DNA from: Clostridium thermosuccinogenes
Lineage (GTDB): Bacteria; Bacillota; Clostridia; Acetivibrionales; DSM-5807
Direction: 5' to 3'
Assembly: GCF_002896855.1 (NCBI RefSeq)
Contig: NZ_CP021850.1
Location: 769,665 to 833,664, forward strand
DNA: 64,000 nt
Of the stretch, positions 53,101-62,725 are shown in pieces (the stretch's first letter is position 1; every line of letters begins with the position of its first letter). The notes below the pieces were generated by a model. That model did not search any database and was not told the DNA's origin. It saw only the letters and a program-made list of their open reading frames with translations. A program made the position numbers and the translations under genes.

Positions 53101-55351
53101 AAAATCCGCCGTTGTCTTGGTTTTAATTGCTGCTTTTCTCGGAGCAATTATGACCTTTGCCCAAAGGAATGAGAATGATGCTTTTATACTTCCTGATACT
53201 TCTTCCATCGAAGTGCAATCAAACCGCCATACAATGCCTGAACCTTCCGGCAGTACGGTTAAAAACAGGCTTTCTACGGAAGGCTATGAGAAAAAGATGG
53301 AGAATGAAAGGTTGGAAATCTGGTTTAATGAAAAGATAGCGTCAATACGAGTAAAGGATAAGGCCAGCGGCTACATATGGGGCTCCTTGAAAGAGGAAAA
53401 GCCAAAAAATCTCAATAAAACCTGGTCGTCGATGGCTAACTCCTTATGCACGCTGGAATATTTCAACCAAAAGGACTCGGAAAAAAGAATAAGCTTGTAT
53501 GACAAGGAAGTGAAGGCCACTTATAAATGGGGCAAGGATAACATGAAATGTCTGGTGGACATAGAATCCCTTGGCATTAAAATTGCATTTACAATGCAGC
53601 TTAAGGGAAACAGCCTGAAATTCTCGGTGGATGAAGGAAGCTTTGAGGAAACCGGCGATTTCAAGTTGAAGTCCTTGTATTTTGTCCCGTTTTTAGGCTG
53701 TACGGAAGCTGATGAAGTGGACGGTTATATTTTTGTACCGGATGGTCCCGGCGCTTTGATCAGGTTTCAAGAAAGCAGCCAGTACGTTTCGAGGTTTGAA
53801 AAGAAAATCTATGGCAATGACATGGGAATCGACCTTCTCTCCGAGGCTAATGACCTTATGGCAAGCAGGCCTAATGACTACCTGGTGGAAGTGCCGCAGA
53901 TAACCATGCCGGTTTTCGGACTGGTTCATGGTGCAAAGCAAAATGCCGTATTTGCAGTAGTGGAAAAGGGAATTGAATATGCGACCATAGTAGCCAATGT
54001 CGCCGGTATGGTAACAGACTACAATTGGGTAACAGCAAGGTTTGATTACAGGCAGATGTATATGCATCCCACAACAAAAGAAGGAAACGGGGTATACAAG
54101 CCCCAGGATGAAGCCAACAGGATAAATCCTGAGATAAGCTTTTATTTCCTGAGTGGTGATGAGGCCGACTATTCAGGAATGGCCGTATTGTACAGGAATA
54201 TGTTGAAAGAGAAGGGTGTTTTGGAAAGGGAGAGGGTGGACCGGAACATACCTCTTAAGATTGATGTTGTAGGTGCGGATGTTAAAAAAGGGTTTTTGTT
54301 TAACACCCTGTCGGTGTTCACTAAAACCGACGAAGCTGTCGGGTTTGTGGACGAATTGGTTGAGGACGGGATAAATAATCTAACTATGGTATACCAGGGA
54401 TGGCAAAAGGGAGGATTGAACGGTTCAAAATACGGTGACTTAAGATTTGAGAAAAAAGTCGGCAGCCTATCGGATTTTGAGAAATTAAGGGATAAGGTAA
54501 AAGCTGGCGGGGGAAGGTTTTACTTAGGGATCAATCCTATTACGGCAAACAAGGATCAGATCAATGCCACCAGCCACTCAGCCACATCCCTTTCCAGGAC
54601 CTTGGTGAAATTTGTGAGGCCGAATACCGATGTAATGTATTATGAGAATTATGTAATAAAGCCCAAACTCGCTGCCAATTTAGTCCAGGAAAGCTATAAG
54701 AAACTGGAGGGTTTTGATCTGGCCTTTGATCAAATCGGTTATAGGTTATATGCGGATTATACAAGAAATAAATATGTTTATAGGGAACAGACAATGGATC
54801 TGTTCAAGCAGGCTCTTTCAGCTTCCGGTAGCGAAAAAGCGGCATTGAACGCCCCTAACGAGTACCTTCTTGGGCAGACAGGCGAATATTTCGATATGCC
54901 CACCGTATGCAGCCAGTATTTGTTTGAGACCGATACCGTGCCTTTCCTTCCGATGGTCTTGAAAGGAAGCATTGATTATTATGCACCCTATAGCAATATG
55001 GGATTTTACTCAAATCACAGCATTCTTAAAATGATTGAGTATGGGACATATCCTTCCTTTATAGTGTCGGGATCGGAGAGCTACGAGCTGGAGGATACGC
55101 CTTTGGAGGATCTCTTTTCTATAAACTTCCATGATTGGAAGCCCATAATAAAAAGCGTTTACGATAAGGTTGATTCAGCACTTTCCAGTGTTGAGGGCAA
55201 AGCGATTGTCGAACACGAAGCGCTGGCCCAGGGTGTTGCAAAAGTTACCTACGAAGGCGGAACGGCGATATATGTGAATTACAATGATAAAGATTATGTA
55301 GCAGGCGGTATTATAATTCCTGCCTTAGGATATTTGGTGGAAAGGGGATAG
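53087..55351 (+). CDS. Exported DUF5696-like protein
   Basis: A 754-residue protein with a GTG start inside the preceding gene and an N-terminal hydrophobic segment (SAVVLVLIAAFLGAIMTFAQ), so exported or anchored. A beta-rich region (about 60-280: ERLEIWFNEKIASIRVKDKA, YIFVPDGPGALIRF) is followed by a barrel-like part (KIDVVGADVKKGFLFNTLSV, INNLTMVYQGWQKGGLNGSK, FYLGINPITANKDQINATSH, GFDLAFDQIGYRLYADYTRN). The organisation recalls glycoside hydrolases of the GH31/GH36-like type, but I can name no catalytic pair. I believe it belongs to the DUF5696 family, whose members are seen near sugar ABC genes. Function unknown. Confidence 0.75.
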   Translation: MCSTKKSAVVLVLIAAFLGAIMTFAQRNENDAFILPDTSSIEVQSNRHTMPEPSGSTVKNRLSTEGYEKKMENERLEIWFNEKIASIRVKDKASGYIWGSLKEEKPKNLNKTWSSMANSLCTLEYFNQKDSEKRISLYDKEVKATYKWGKDNMKCLVDIESLGIKIAFTMQLKGNSLKFSVDEGSFEETGDFKLKSLYFVPFLGCTEADEVDGYIFVPDGPGALIRFQESSQYVSRFEKKIYGNDMGIDLLSEANDLMASRPNDYLVEVPQITMPVFGLVHGAKQNAVFAVVEKGIEYATIVANVAGMVTDYNWVTARFDYRQMYMHPTTKEGNGVYKPQDEANRINPEISFYFLSGDEADYSGMAVLYRNMLKEKGVLERERVDRNIPLKIDVVGADVKKGFLFNTLSVFTKTDEAVGFVDELVEDGINNLTMVYQGWQKGGLNGSKYGDLRFEKKVGSLSDFEKLRDKVKAGGGRFYLGINPITANKDQINATSHSATSLSRTLVKFVRPNTDVMYYENYVIKPKLAANLVQESYKKLEGFDLAFDQIGYRLYADYTRNKYVYREQTMDLFKQALSASGSEKAALNAPNEYLLGQTGEYFDMPTVCSQYLFETDTVPFLPMVLKGSIDYYAPYSNMGFYSNHSILKMIEYGTYPSFIVSGSESYELEDTPLEDLFSINFHDWKPIIKSVYDKVDSALSSVEGKAIVEHEALAQGVAKVTYEGGTAIYVNYNDKDYVAGGIIIPALGYLVERG

Positions 55352-55354
55352 AAT

Positions 55355-56236
55355 ATGAAAGCTGCAAAAAATAAGAAGAAAGGATTTACTGTAAAACAGC
55401 GCAATGCTCTAGCCGGGTACATCTTCTTTTCACCATGGATCATAGGCTTTTTTGCATTTACTTTTTATCCTGTAATTTATTCTCTGATACTCAGTGTGAA
55501 CGCAGTGCAGATCAAGACTGGTGGAATTGCCATGACCTGGAAGGGGTTGACTTTTTACCATGAGGCTGTAAATATAGATACCAGCTTTAAAATCGCCCTT
55601 GGGGATACCGTAATGTTCATTGCATGCGCTACTCCGTTAGTTTTAGTATTTTCTCTTATTGTTGCCCTTTTGCTGAACGGAAAATATCCCTTGAGGACTT
55701 TTTTAAGAGCTGTCTTCTTCCTCCCGGTTATAATAATGAGCGGGCCTGTAATAAGTGAGCTTCTAAATAAGTATACCGCTGATTTTACCAATTCAGATCC
55801 TAAAATTCTGCTTTTTCTTTACGGCCTGCCGTCGTTTATCCAAAAGCCTGTACTGTATGCCCTAAGCAATTTGGTTTTGATACTATGGTTTTCAGGTACA
55901 CAGATACTCATTTTTCTCGCGGGCCTTCAAAAAATCGGAAGAGACATCTATGAGGCAGCGGAGATTGACGGAGCAAATTCATGGGAAAAATTTTGGAAGA
56001 TTACTTTACCGTTTATAAAGCCAATGGCCATGATAAACGCCATATACACCATTGTGGAAATCGCCAACTTTGCCAATAATGAAGTCAATAAAAAGATCTC
56101 CGGTCACTTGTTTGAAGTGAATAGGCCTTACAGTTTCTCTGCCGCCATGTCATGGATATATTTTATAACTATCCTGCTTATTCTACTGGTGGTATATGTT
56201 ATTTTTAGCTACTTGGAGAGGAGGGAGCGAGCTTGA
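55355..56236 (+). CDS. Sugar ABC transporter permease (MalF type), pair 2
   Basis: A second MalF-type permease, 293 residues, six hydrophobic segments: ALAGYIFFSPWIIGFFAFTF near the N-terminus and the EAA loop IGRDIYEAAEIDGANSWEKF. It begins 3 bp after the DUF5696-like gene and its stop overlaps the start of the next permease gene (TTGA), so all are translationally coupled. It differs clearly in sequence from the permease at 49207, so it is not a recent duplicate. Confidence 0.92.
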   Translation: MKAAKNKKKGFTVKQRNALAGYIFFSPWIIGFFAFTFYPVIYSLILSVNAVQIKTGGIAMTWKGLTFYHEAVNIDTSFKIALGDTVMFIACATPLVLVFSLIVALLLNGKYPLRTFLRAVFFLPVIIMSGPVISELLNKYTADFTNSDPKILLFLYGLPSFIQKPVLYALSNLVLILWFSGTQILIFLAGLQKIGRDIYEAAEIDGANSWEKFWKITLPFIKPMAMINAIYTIVEIANFANNEVNKKISGHLFEVNRPYSFSAAMSWIYFITILLILLVVYVIFSYLERRERA

Positions 56237-57177
56237 AAAAAAGGTTGACGGCTGAAAGAATAAAGGTGAGCTTTAAAAAGGTCGTGCTGGGCAGAAATGA
56301 TCACATGGGTTTGGCAAAATTAGCAGCCACCTATTTCATACTTTTGGGCATAGGCTTTATCTACCTGTATCCTGTGATTTACATGATAATAACCAGCTTC
56401 ATGTCTCCTGATGACCTGGTTGACCCTGCTGTTACCTGGATACCCACCCAGATCTATTTTGGAAATTTCATAAAAGCTTATAATGTCCTGGATTTTTTCA
56501 GGAGCTTTATAAATTCTCTGTATCTGTCGCTTGGACCTGCCGTATTGCAGACCTTATCGGCAGCCATTATCGGATATGCTTTGGCAAGGTTTGACTTCCC
56601 TTTAAAGAAAATATGGCTTATACTGATTATAGCTACATTCATCATACCCTCACAAGTTACCCTTGTACCCAGGTATATGATGTTCCACAGCTACAAGTTT
56701 ATTAACACGCCTTTGCCGTCTTTTATACCTGCGATTTTTGGACAGGGGATAAAAAGCACTATATTCATACTTATATTTTACCAGTTTTTCAGAGGCTATC
56801 CGAAGTCGTTTGACGAGGCGGCCGAATTGGATGGAGCCGGAAAGTTCAGAATTTTCTGCAAAATAGCGTTGCCAATGGCATTGCCGGCTCTTGTGGTTTC
56901 CATCTTATTTTCATTTGTATGGTACTGGAATGAAACAGCTCAATCCGGTTTGTATTTTGGCAGCGCTATACGTACATTGCCAATGAAGCTTGGCAGTTTT
57001 GCCGACCAGTACAAAAGAATCTATGTTAAAACGGATGCTCACACGCTGAACTCGTTAAATGAAGCCATAAGCATGGCAGGGACATTCCTTTCCATTATCC
57101 CGCTCCTCATTATGTATATTGCACTGCAAAGACAGTTTGTTGAAGGAGTGGAACGGTCGGGAATAACGGGGGAATAA
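56233..57177 (+). CDS. Sugar ABC transporter permease (MalG type), pair 2
   Basis: A second MalG-type permease of 314 residues with a TTG start overlapping the previous stop; GGAGGGAG upstream supports it. Six hydrophobic segments: AATYFILLGIGFIYLYPVIY, MIITSFMSPDDLVDPAVTWI, and the EAA motif YPKSFDEAAELDGAGKFRIF. Together with the preceding gene it makes a full second permease pair. Confidence 0.92.
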   Translation: MKKRLTAERIKVSFKKVVLGRNDHMGLAKLAATYFILLGIGFIYLYPVIYMIITSFMSPDDLVDPAVTWIPTQIYFGNFIKAYNVLDFFRSFINSLYLSLGPAVLQTLSAAIIGYALARFDFPLKKIWLILIIATFIIPSQVTLVPRYMMFHSYKFINTPLPSFIPAIFGQGIKSTIFILIFYQFFRGYPKSFDEAAELDGAGKFRIFCKIALPMALPALVVSILFSFVWYWNETAQSGLYFGSAIRTLPMKLGSFADQYKRIYVKTDAHTLNSLNEAISMAGTFLSIIPLLIMYIALQRQFVEGVERSGITGE

Positions 57178-57261
57178 ACTGTTGGAGGCTGTAAGCCCTC
57201 ATCGGATCCCAGTCAAAGCAATTTTCTAATTAATTAATTTACAGGAAGGAAGGATGAATAA

Positions 57262-58947
57262 ATGGAAAAGAAATGGTGGAAAGAAGGAGTGGTATATCAA
57301 ATATACCCGAGGAGCTTTAAAGACTCAAATGGAGACGGAATAGGCGATTTGAGGGGTATAATAGAAAAGCTGGATTATATTAAGGAACTGGGGGCTGATA
57401 TAATATGGCTTTGCCCGATATACCAATCTCCCAATTGCGATAATGGCTATGATATAAGCGACTACAGAAAAATTATGAAGGAATTTGGTACCGAAGAGGA
57501 CTTTGAAGAGCTTCTCCACGAAATGCACAAAAGAGGCCTAAAGCTGATTATGGATCTGGTGGTAAATCATACTTCCGATGAGCATGAGTGGTTTGTTGCC
57601 AGCAAAAGCTCCAGGGAAAACCCTTATAGGGACTACTATATCTGGAGGGACGGAAAGGATGGCAACCCTCCAAACAACTGGGGCTCATTTTTCAGCGGTT
57701 CGGCATGGAAATATGATGAGGCCACAAATCAATATTATCTGCATTTGTTTGCGGAAAAGCAGCCGGATTTAAACTGGGAAAACAAAAAGGTCCGGGAAGA
57801 AATATATGATATGATGAGGTTTTGGCTTGATAAAGGAATCGATGGTTTCAGGATGGATGTAATCAATCTGATATCAAAGGTTCCGGGGCTTCCTGACGGA
57901 GAGAAAGGGGAGGGAGCCCTCTATGGCAACGGATTTCCTTACACTGCCAATGGACCCAGGGTGCATGAATACTTGCAGGAAATGAACAGGGAGGTTTTGA
58001 GTAAATATGATATCATGACCGTCGGTGAGACTCCGGGTGTGGATACGGAATCGGCAAAGCTCTATGTAAATAGCGACAGAAACGAGCTGAACATGCTATT
58101 TCAGTTTGAATTGATGGATATAGACTCGGGGTGGGGAGGCAAATGGGATGTAAAGCCATGGAAGCTGAGCACCTTCAAGAAAATCATGTATAAATGGTAT
58201 GAAGGTTTAAAGGAAAAGGGGTGGAATTCCCTTTACCTGAACAACCATGATCAGCCCAGAATGGTATCCCGGTTTGGAAACGATAAGGAATACAGGCAAG
58301 AGTCAGCCAAAATGCTTGCCACCCTTCTTCATACATGGCAGGGGACACCATACATATACCAGGGTGAAGAAATCGGCATGACCAATGTGCGGTTTGAGGA
58401 TATATCCGAATACAGAGACATAGAGACCTTGAACATGTATAACGAAAAAATCCGGCAGGGTGTACCGGTGGAAACCATAATGAAATCCATATATGCCAAG
58501 GGCAGGGATAACGCCAGAACGCCAATGCAGTGGGATGCTTCGGATAATGCAGGCTTTACTGAAGGTACACCGTGGATTAGGGTAAATCCTAATTATAAGG
58601 AAATAAACGTTGAAAACGCATTAAAGGACAGAAACTCGGTATTTTACTATTACCAGAAGCTCATAAAGCTGAGAAAAGAGCACGAAATAATCGTCTATGG
58701 CGATGTGAACCTGCTTATGGAGGATGACGAGAATATTTTTGCCTACACCAGAAGCTATAATGATGAAAAATTGCTGGTTATACTCAATTTCTTTGAGAAG
58801 GAAGCGGAATTTAAGCTTGATGAAGGCATGAAATTTGATGGAGCTGAGCTGTTAATAAGCAATTATGAGGTTGATAATCCCGAGCTTAAAAACATGATTT
58901 TAAGACCTTATGAAGCGAGGGTGTATAAAATCCATCATGGCTTGTGA
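57262..58947 (+). CDS. GH13 oligo-1,6-glucosidase
   Basis: An intracellular alpha-glucosidase of 561 residues, family GH13 (subfamily 31 type). It begins KWWKEGVVYQIYPRSFKDSN. Catalytic residues are nucleophile Asp199 (GFRMDVINLI), acid/base Glu256 (TVGETPG) and stabiliser Asp330 (LNNHDQPR). The residue after the nucleophile is Val200, the established marker of alpha-1,6 specificity (alpha-1,4 enzymes have Ala, Gly or Thr). No signal peptide. It therefore splits isomaltooligosaccharides imported by the transporters, completing the pathway started by GH66. GGAAGGAAGG precedes the ATG. Confidence 0.94.
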   Translation: MEKKWWKEGVVYQIYPRSFKDSNGDGIGDLRGIIEKLDYIKELGADIIWLCPIYQSPNCDNGYDISDYRKIMKEFGTEEDFEELLHEMHKRGLKLIMDLVVNHTSDEHEWFVASKSSRENPYRDYYIWRDGKDGNPPNNWGSFFSGSAWKYDEATNQYYLHLFAEKQPDLNWENKKVREEIYDMMRFWLDKGIDGFRMDVINLISKVPGLPDGEKGEGALYGNGFPYTANGPRVHEYLQEMNREVLSKYDIMTVGETPGVDTESAKLYVNSDRNELNMLFQFELMDIDSGWGGKWDVKPWKLSTFKKIMYKWYEGLKEKGWNSLYLNNHDQPRMVSRFGNDKEYRQESAKMLATLLHTWQGTPYIYQGEEIGMTNVRFEDISEYRDIETLNMYNEKIRQGVPVETIMKSIYAKGRDNARTPMQWDASDNAGFTEGTPWIRVNPNYKEINVENALKDRNSVFYYYQKLIKLRKEHEIIVYGDVNLLMEDDENIFAYTRSYNDEKLLVILNFFEKEAEFKLDEGMKFDGAELLISNYEVDNPELKNMILRPYEARVYKIHHGL

Positions 58948-59274
58948 TATTGTTAAAACATAATGGCGGTTATAATTAGGATAAAGGCCGATGCTGCGGA
59001 ATATGCGGCGTCGACCTATTGTTGTGCAGCTAATAATTCCATGCTGCGAGTCTGATTCCGGAGTTTGACTTGCTTCTGCTAGGTTTTCACCAGTCAGTTT
59101 TCGCTGTTCAGCTTTCACCGGCAAAGTGTCCGGTAGGTCTGTTGCTGAAGTAGAACCATAGAATCAGAAGCCCAGTTAGTACAGATTGCTATGGTGTTCT
59201 GACCGGCGGGGGAATTGCAGCCCCCGCCTAATCTGCGGACGAAGCGAGCTGGATGCGTCATTTCAGGCATGTTC
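58948..59274. other. Non-coding gap with GC-rich hairpins
   Basis: About 330 bp. CGATGCTGC pairs with GCGGCGTCG (near 58989-59014), and a strong GGCGGGGG/CCCCCGCC hairpin is at about 59204-59227. Neither is followed by a good T run on either strand. They may end the transcripts of the convergent genes on each side. No gene was seen. Confidence 0.5.
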
Positions 59275-60294
59275 TCAAAGACTGTGGGCTTCGTCCAGTA
59301 TGGTCTTTTTCAATTCCAAATATCGGTCTTTCAAGGAGGGCTCCATCTGATTCCTCATGCCGGCGTTGACGGCGATCAGCGCATCCTTGTAAGCCCCTGC
59401 CTTTTCCAATGCTTCGGCAAGGTTGTACCATAGATGAACGTCCCCGGGTGCTTGCTTTACCTTTCGGAAATAGTAGGGGGCAACCCGGTTATAATAATAA
59501 GAGGCAGGGTTTTTCACAGGCACCAGCTCAGAGCCGTTCCACCGCAGGATTTCAATATCATAGGAGTTTTCATCCCTTTTATTCCATATTGCCAGCCGCA
59601 CCTTATCATATGTATTTCTCGTTTTTTGCGCCGGTAGAACTTCAAGTCTGTCATAGCTTCGGGCAAATAGCTCGGTAAACACACCATCACTCAGCGAATA
59701 CGAGTACAGGGTTGGCATCTCGTTTCCGGAAGAGACACCGAGCAATAGCTGTTTTTTGCCTTCACCGGTCAAATCGGCAGTGCCTCTGAAATCCAAGGTA
59801 TCGAATCCGTAGCTGCTGACCTCAGCTTCCTCATACCACTCTTCACCCTTCTTTTTCAAGTATAGGGTTCTGATTTCATTTTCCAGTTTGAAGGATGCTA
59901 TCAGCCCATTTTGCGAGCTGCCGTCAAGGTCTGCAAAATGAAAACCTGCGGAACCTGATGGGCGCCTTGGAATTAAAAGCTCCGCATTATCAGGCATAAA
60001 GCTTTTGACTACAGCGTTGTAATCCTCTGTTCCTTTTGACATCTGGGACGTTATCTGAGACGTTATTTGGGACACTGCTCCGGTCAGCCCGTTGTACAAT
60101 GCTCGTATAGCGGCTGAAGCGTCAGGTATCGGCACTCTTGATGGAACTGCCCGCTGAGGAAGTATGCTTTTTGTATTTCTTTTACCCAAAAAGGGGGAAA
60201 GGTTATTTTTCACGCTCGGCGAAGAGAAACTACGGCTTTTCGGAACCAGAGCCCGTCCGACCAGAACAAGCCCGGCCAGTTGTATTGGAAGCAT
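59275..60294 (-). CDS. Repeat protein with C-terminal TPR-like segment, function unknown
   Basis: A 339-residue protein. The N-terminus is hydrophobic (MLPIQLAGLVLVGRALVPK), then a basic Ser-rich stretch. A middle region (about 100-260) contains short beta-type repeats with Asp-rich turns like VCBS/FG-GAP units (FHFADLDGSSQNGLIASFKL, LDFRGTADLTGEGKKQLLLG). The end has a TPR-like pair (PGDVHLWYNLAEALEKAGAY, KDALIAVNAGMRNQMEPSLK). No enzyme motif. GGGGAG precedes the ATG on the minus strand. I do not recognise the family. Confidence 0.65.
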   Translation of the reverse strand: MLPIQLAGLVLVGRALVPKSRSFSSPSVKNNLSPFLGKRNTKSILPQRAVPSRVPIPDASAAIRALYNGLTGAVSQITSQITSQMSKGTEDYNAVVKSFMPDNAELLIPRRPSGSAGFHFADLDGSSQNGLIASFKLENEIRTLYLKKKGEEWYEEAEVSSYGFDTLDFRGTADLTGEGKKQLLLGVSSGNEMPTLYSYSLSDGVFTELFARSYDRLEVLPAQKTRNTYDKVRLAIWNKRDENSYDIEILRWNGSELVPVKNPASYYYNRVAPYYFRKVKQAPGDVHLWYNLAEALEKAGAYKDALIAVNAGMRNQMEPSLKDRYLELKKTILDEAHSL

Positions 60295-60674
60295 TATTAT
60301 CTCCCCTTTAAAATTACTCTGTTGATATTATATGCCGCAGCTATAAAAAGGTTATATCCTTTGACCAATCTCTTTGATATGTTATAATGTTACTGCCACA
60401 GGAGTTATGTGAGTTTTGTGTTTAAAGCTTTCATCCGGGAGCATAAAATACGGAAAGCAGGGATTGTTGCTTAAATACATAAGAAACAATATTCATTGAT
60501 GCAAAATATTGGCAAAACGAGAATTAAATCTTCCCGGAAGGCAAGAAAATCATACTTACAGCATATTTGACTGATTTGCAGTTAAGCTATATTATTGTGT
60601 TTGATTCATAAATAAATCATATTATATCAATGTTAATCGATGAAAATATACGGAGCAAAAGGACAAATTATCGG
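60295..60674. other. AT-rich gap between divergent genes
   Basis: About 380 bp between the minus-strand repeat protein and the radical SAM gene. It is AT-rich, especially 60560-60630, and could contain promoters for both, but no single element stands out. No repeats or frames of note. Confidence 0.4.
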
Positions 60675-61544
60675 ATGAAGAGAAAGTTTAAAAAAATCTA
60701 TATTGAGATTACCAATATATGCAACCTGTCCTGTGAATTTTGCCCGAAAACAGCACGCAAAGCTCAATTTATGGACAAAAGCATGTTTGAGGCAATTCTT
60801 ACAAAAATCAAAGGGTATAGTGAACACCTTTATTTCCATGTCATGGGTGAGCCGCTGTTGCATCCAGAAATAGGGGATTTCCTGGAACTGTGCGGCATAC
60901 ATGGATTTAAGGTGAATGTAACCACCAACGGCACCCTGGTGGAAAAGGCTTCTGACAGCATTATTTCAAAGCCTGCGTTGAGACAGGTGAATTTTTCCCT
61001 CCACAGCTTTGAAGCCAATGCCAGGGACTACACTTTGGACAGTTACCTGGATGGTATTTTCAAGTTTATAAACAGAGCCTGTAAGGAGAGGCAGCTTCTG
61101 GTCAGCTTAAGGCTTTGGAACCTCTCGGAGGGAGGAAAAAACAGGGAAAATAAATATATACTGGAAAGGATTAGAAAGGAGTTCGGACTGGATTATGAGC
61201 TTGAGGATAAACTGGCTTCCGGTAGGGGCATAAAGCTTGCGGAGAATATCTTCTTAAACCAGGCTCCCAGATTTGACTGGCCGGATATAAACCGGGAGCA
61301 CATATCGGATAGAGGTTTTTGCTATGGACTTAGGGACCAGGTGGCTATACTGGTGGACGGCACTGTGGTGCCCTGCTGTCTTGACGGAGAAGGCAGGATA
61401 AGCTTAGGCAACATCCTTGAACGGGATTTTGACGACATATTAAACAGCAAACGGGCGCGGGATATCTATGAAGGCTTTTCCGGAAGGAAAGCCGTGGAGG
61501 AATTGTGCAGAAAGTGCGGATACAGGACGCGTTTCGGTGGATAA
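60675..61544 (+). CDS. Radical SAM protein with SPASM-like C-terminus
   Basis: A 289-residue radical SAM enzyme. The 4Fe-4S/SAM motif CNLSCEFC (CxxxCxxC) is at about residues 16-23 in IEITNICNLSCEFCPK, followed by YFHVMGEPLLHPEIGDFLEL. The C-terminal part has DRGFCYGLRDQVAILVDGTV, VPCCLDGEGRISLGNI and LCRKCGYRTRF, a short SPASM-like cysteine set that would bind an auxiliary cluster. The substrate is unknown and no peptide precursor gene is adjacent. The start is uncertain: ATG 60675 is chosen, but the frame goes to 60630 and neither has a strong ribosome binding site. Confidence 0.8.
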   Translation: MKRKFKKIYIEITNICNLSCEFCPKTARKAQFMDKSMFEAILTKIKGYSEHLYFHVMGEPLLHPEIGDFLELCGIHGFKVNVTTNGTLVEKASDSIISKPALRQVNFSLHSFEANARDYTLDSYLDGIFKFINRACKERQLLVSLRLWNLSEGGKNRENKYILERIRKEFGLDYELEDKLASGRGIKLAENIFLNQAPRFDWPDINREHISDRGFCYGLRDQVAILVDGTVVPCCLDGEGRISLGNILERDFDDILNSKRARDIYEGFSGRKAVEELCRKCGYRTRFGG

Positions 61545-61709
61545 ACTTGTCAAAGGGTACACTTTCTTTTGTGGCACATATAATATATTAAGTTATAAGG
61601 CCATAGGGAATAGAAATTAAGTTAAGTCAATCATGGGTGTATCAACTGCTTAGAAAGGATGCTGCTATTTGAAGCTTATTAAATTTTTTACGCGAAAGGG
61701 TGACAGGCA

Positions 61710-62429
61710 GTGCCATATATACCGCAGCCGTTTTTTACAAGCTCTTATCCAGTGCAGCAGACCTATGTTCCAGCCGGTAAGGAATGCATAGATTACCACG
61801 CATGCAAGATGAAAGTTGAGGGTACCGGGATAGTCCGTGTCCAGCCGGATATAGCCACCGCTTCATTGGGGGTGGTTACGGAGAATGTGCAACTGAGACA
61901 GGCACAGGCGGAAAACTCAAGGATTATCACCGCCGTAATTAGTGCTCTAAAGGAGTTGGGTGTTGAATCAGGGGATATTCAGACGCAATCCTACACTATA
62001 GAACCGCAATATGATTTTGTCGATGGAAAGCAGGTTTTCCGGGGATACAGGGTTCGACACATCCTGAAGGTCACTATCAGGGATATCCGCAGAACAGGGG
62101 AGATAATCGATGCCTCTGTAGCCAGTGGTGCAAACATCGTAAATAATATCAGTTTTTCGGTCTCTCAGCCGTCAAACTATTATCAGCAGGCATTGAAGGC
62201 AGCAATTGATGATGCTTTTGTGAAAGCTGCGACCATAGGGAACAGGCTGCAGGTAAGAGTAAATCCGGTGCCTGAAAGAATTGTTGAAGAAAGATATGAG
62301 GCTCCTCCCATGCCTTTCCTAATGCAGGCGGCGGATGCATCCACACCGATACAGCCGGGACAGATAGAAATAACAGCGAGAATTGAAGCTGTATTTAGAT
62401 ACGTTTGCTATAGGCAGCAGGAGAATTAA
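61710..62429 (+). CDS. SIMPL (DUF541) domain protein
   Basis: A 239-residue protein with a SIMPL/DUF541 domain: VEGTGIVRVQPDIATASLGV, VTENVQLRQAQAENSRIITA, VISALKELGVESGDIQTQSY, YRVRHILKVTIRDIRRTGEI, ITARIEAVFRYV. The family (for example E. coli YggE, BP26) is linked to envelope or oxidative-stress functions and forms ring-like oligomers. This one begins with a short Pro/Tyr/Gln-rich stretch instead of a signal peptide, so it may be intracellular. The start is GTG 61710 with AAAGGGTGA upstream. Confidence 0.85.
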   Translation: MPYIPQPFFTSSYPVQQTYVPAGKECIDYHACKMKVEGTGIVRVQPDIATASLGVVTENVQLRQAQAENSRIITAVISALKELGVESGDIQTQSYTIEPQYDFVDGKQVFRGYRVRHILKVTIRDIRRTGEIIDASVASGANIVNNISFSVSQPSNYYQQALKAAIDDAFVKAATIGNRLQVRVNPVPERIVEERYEAPPMPFLMQAADASTPIQPGQIEITARIEAVFRYVCYRQQEN

Positions 62430-62725
62430 TGTTAAATAGCTCAATTTGTTAGACTTGCGGAAAAGGCAGGTCTTTTTTGCTGTTTACTAAAGAATGAATC
62501 AGCAAGCAATTGAAGGATTTTGTAAAAACATACCGAATATTTGCTTTAAAGGATAAAATTAGTGCAATGGCAAAACATCATGGCAAATCGGAAATAAAAT
62601 CGCTGTAAGCCTGAATATAAGGCAGATAATGCATTATATGGCCATACTCAAATGGACGTGAATCAAACCAATGATTAAAGTATATCAAAAAATACATAAG
62701 CAAAATTGTTTTCGGAGGGTTTAGT

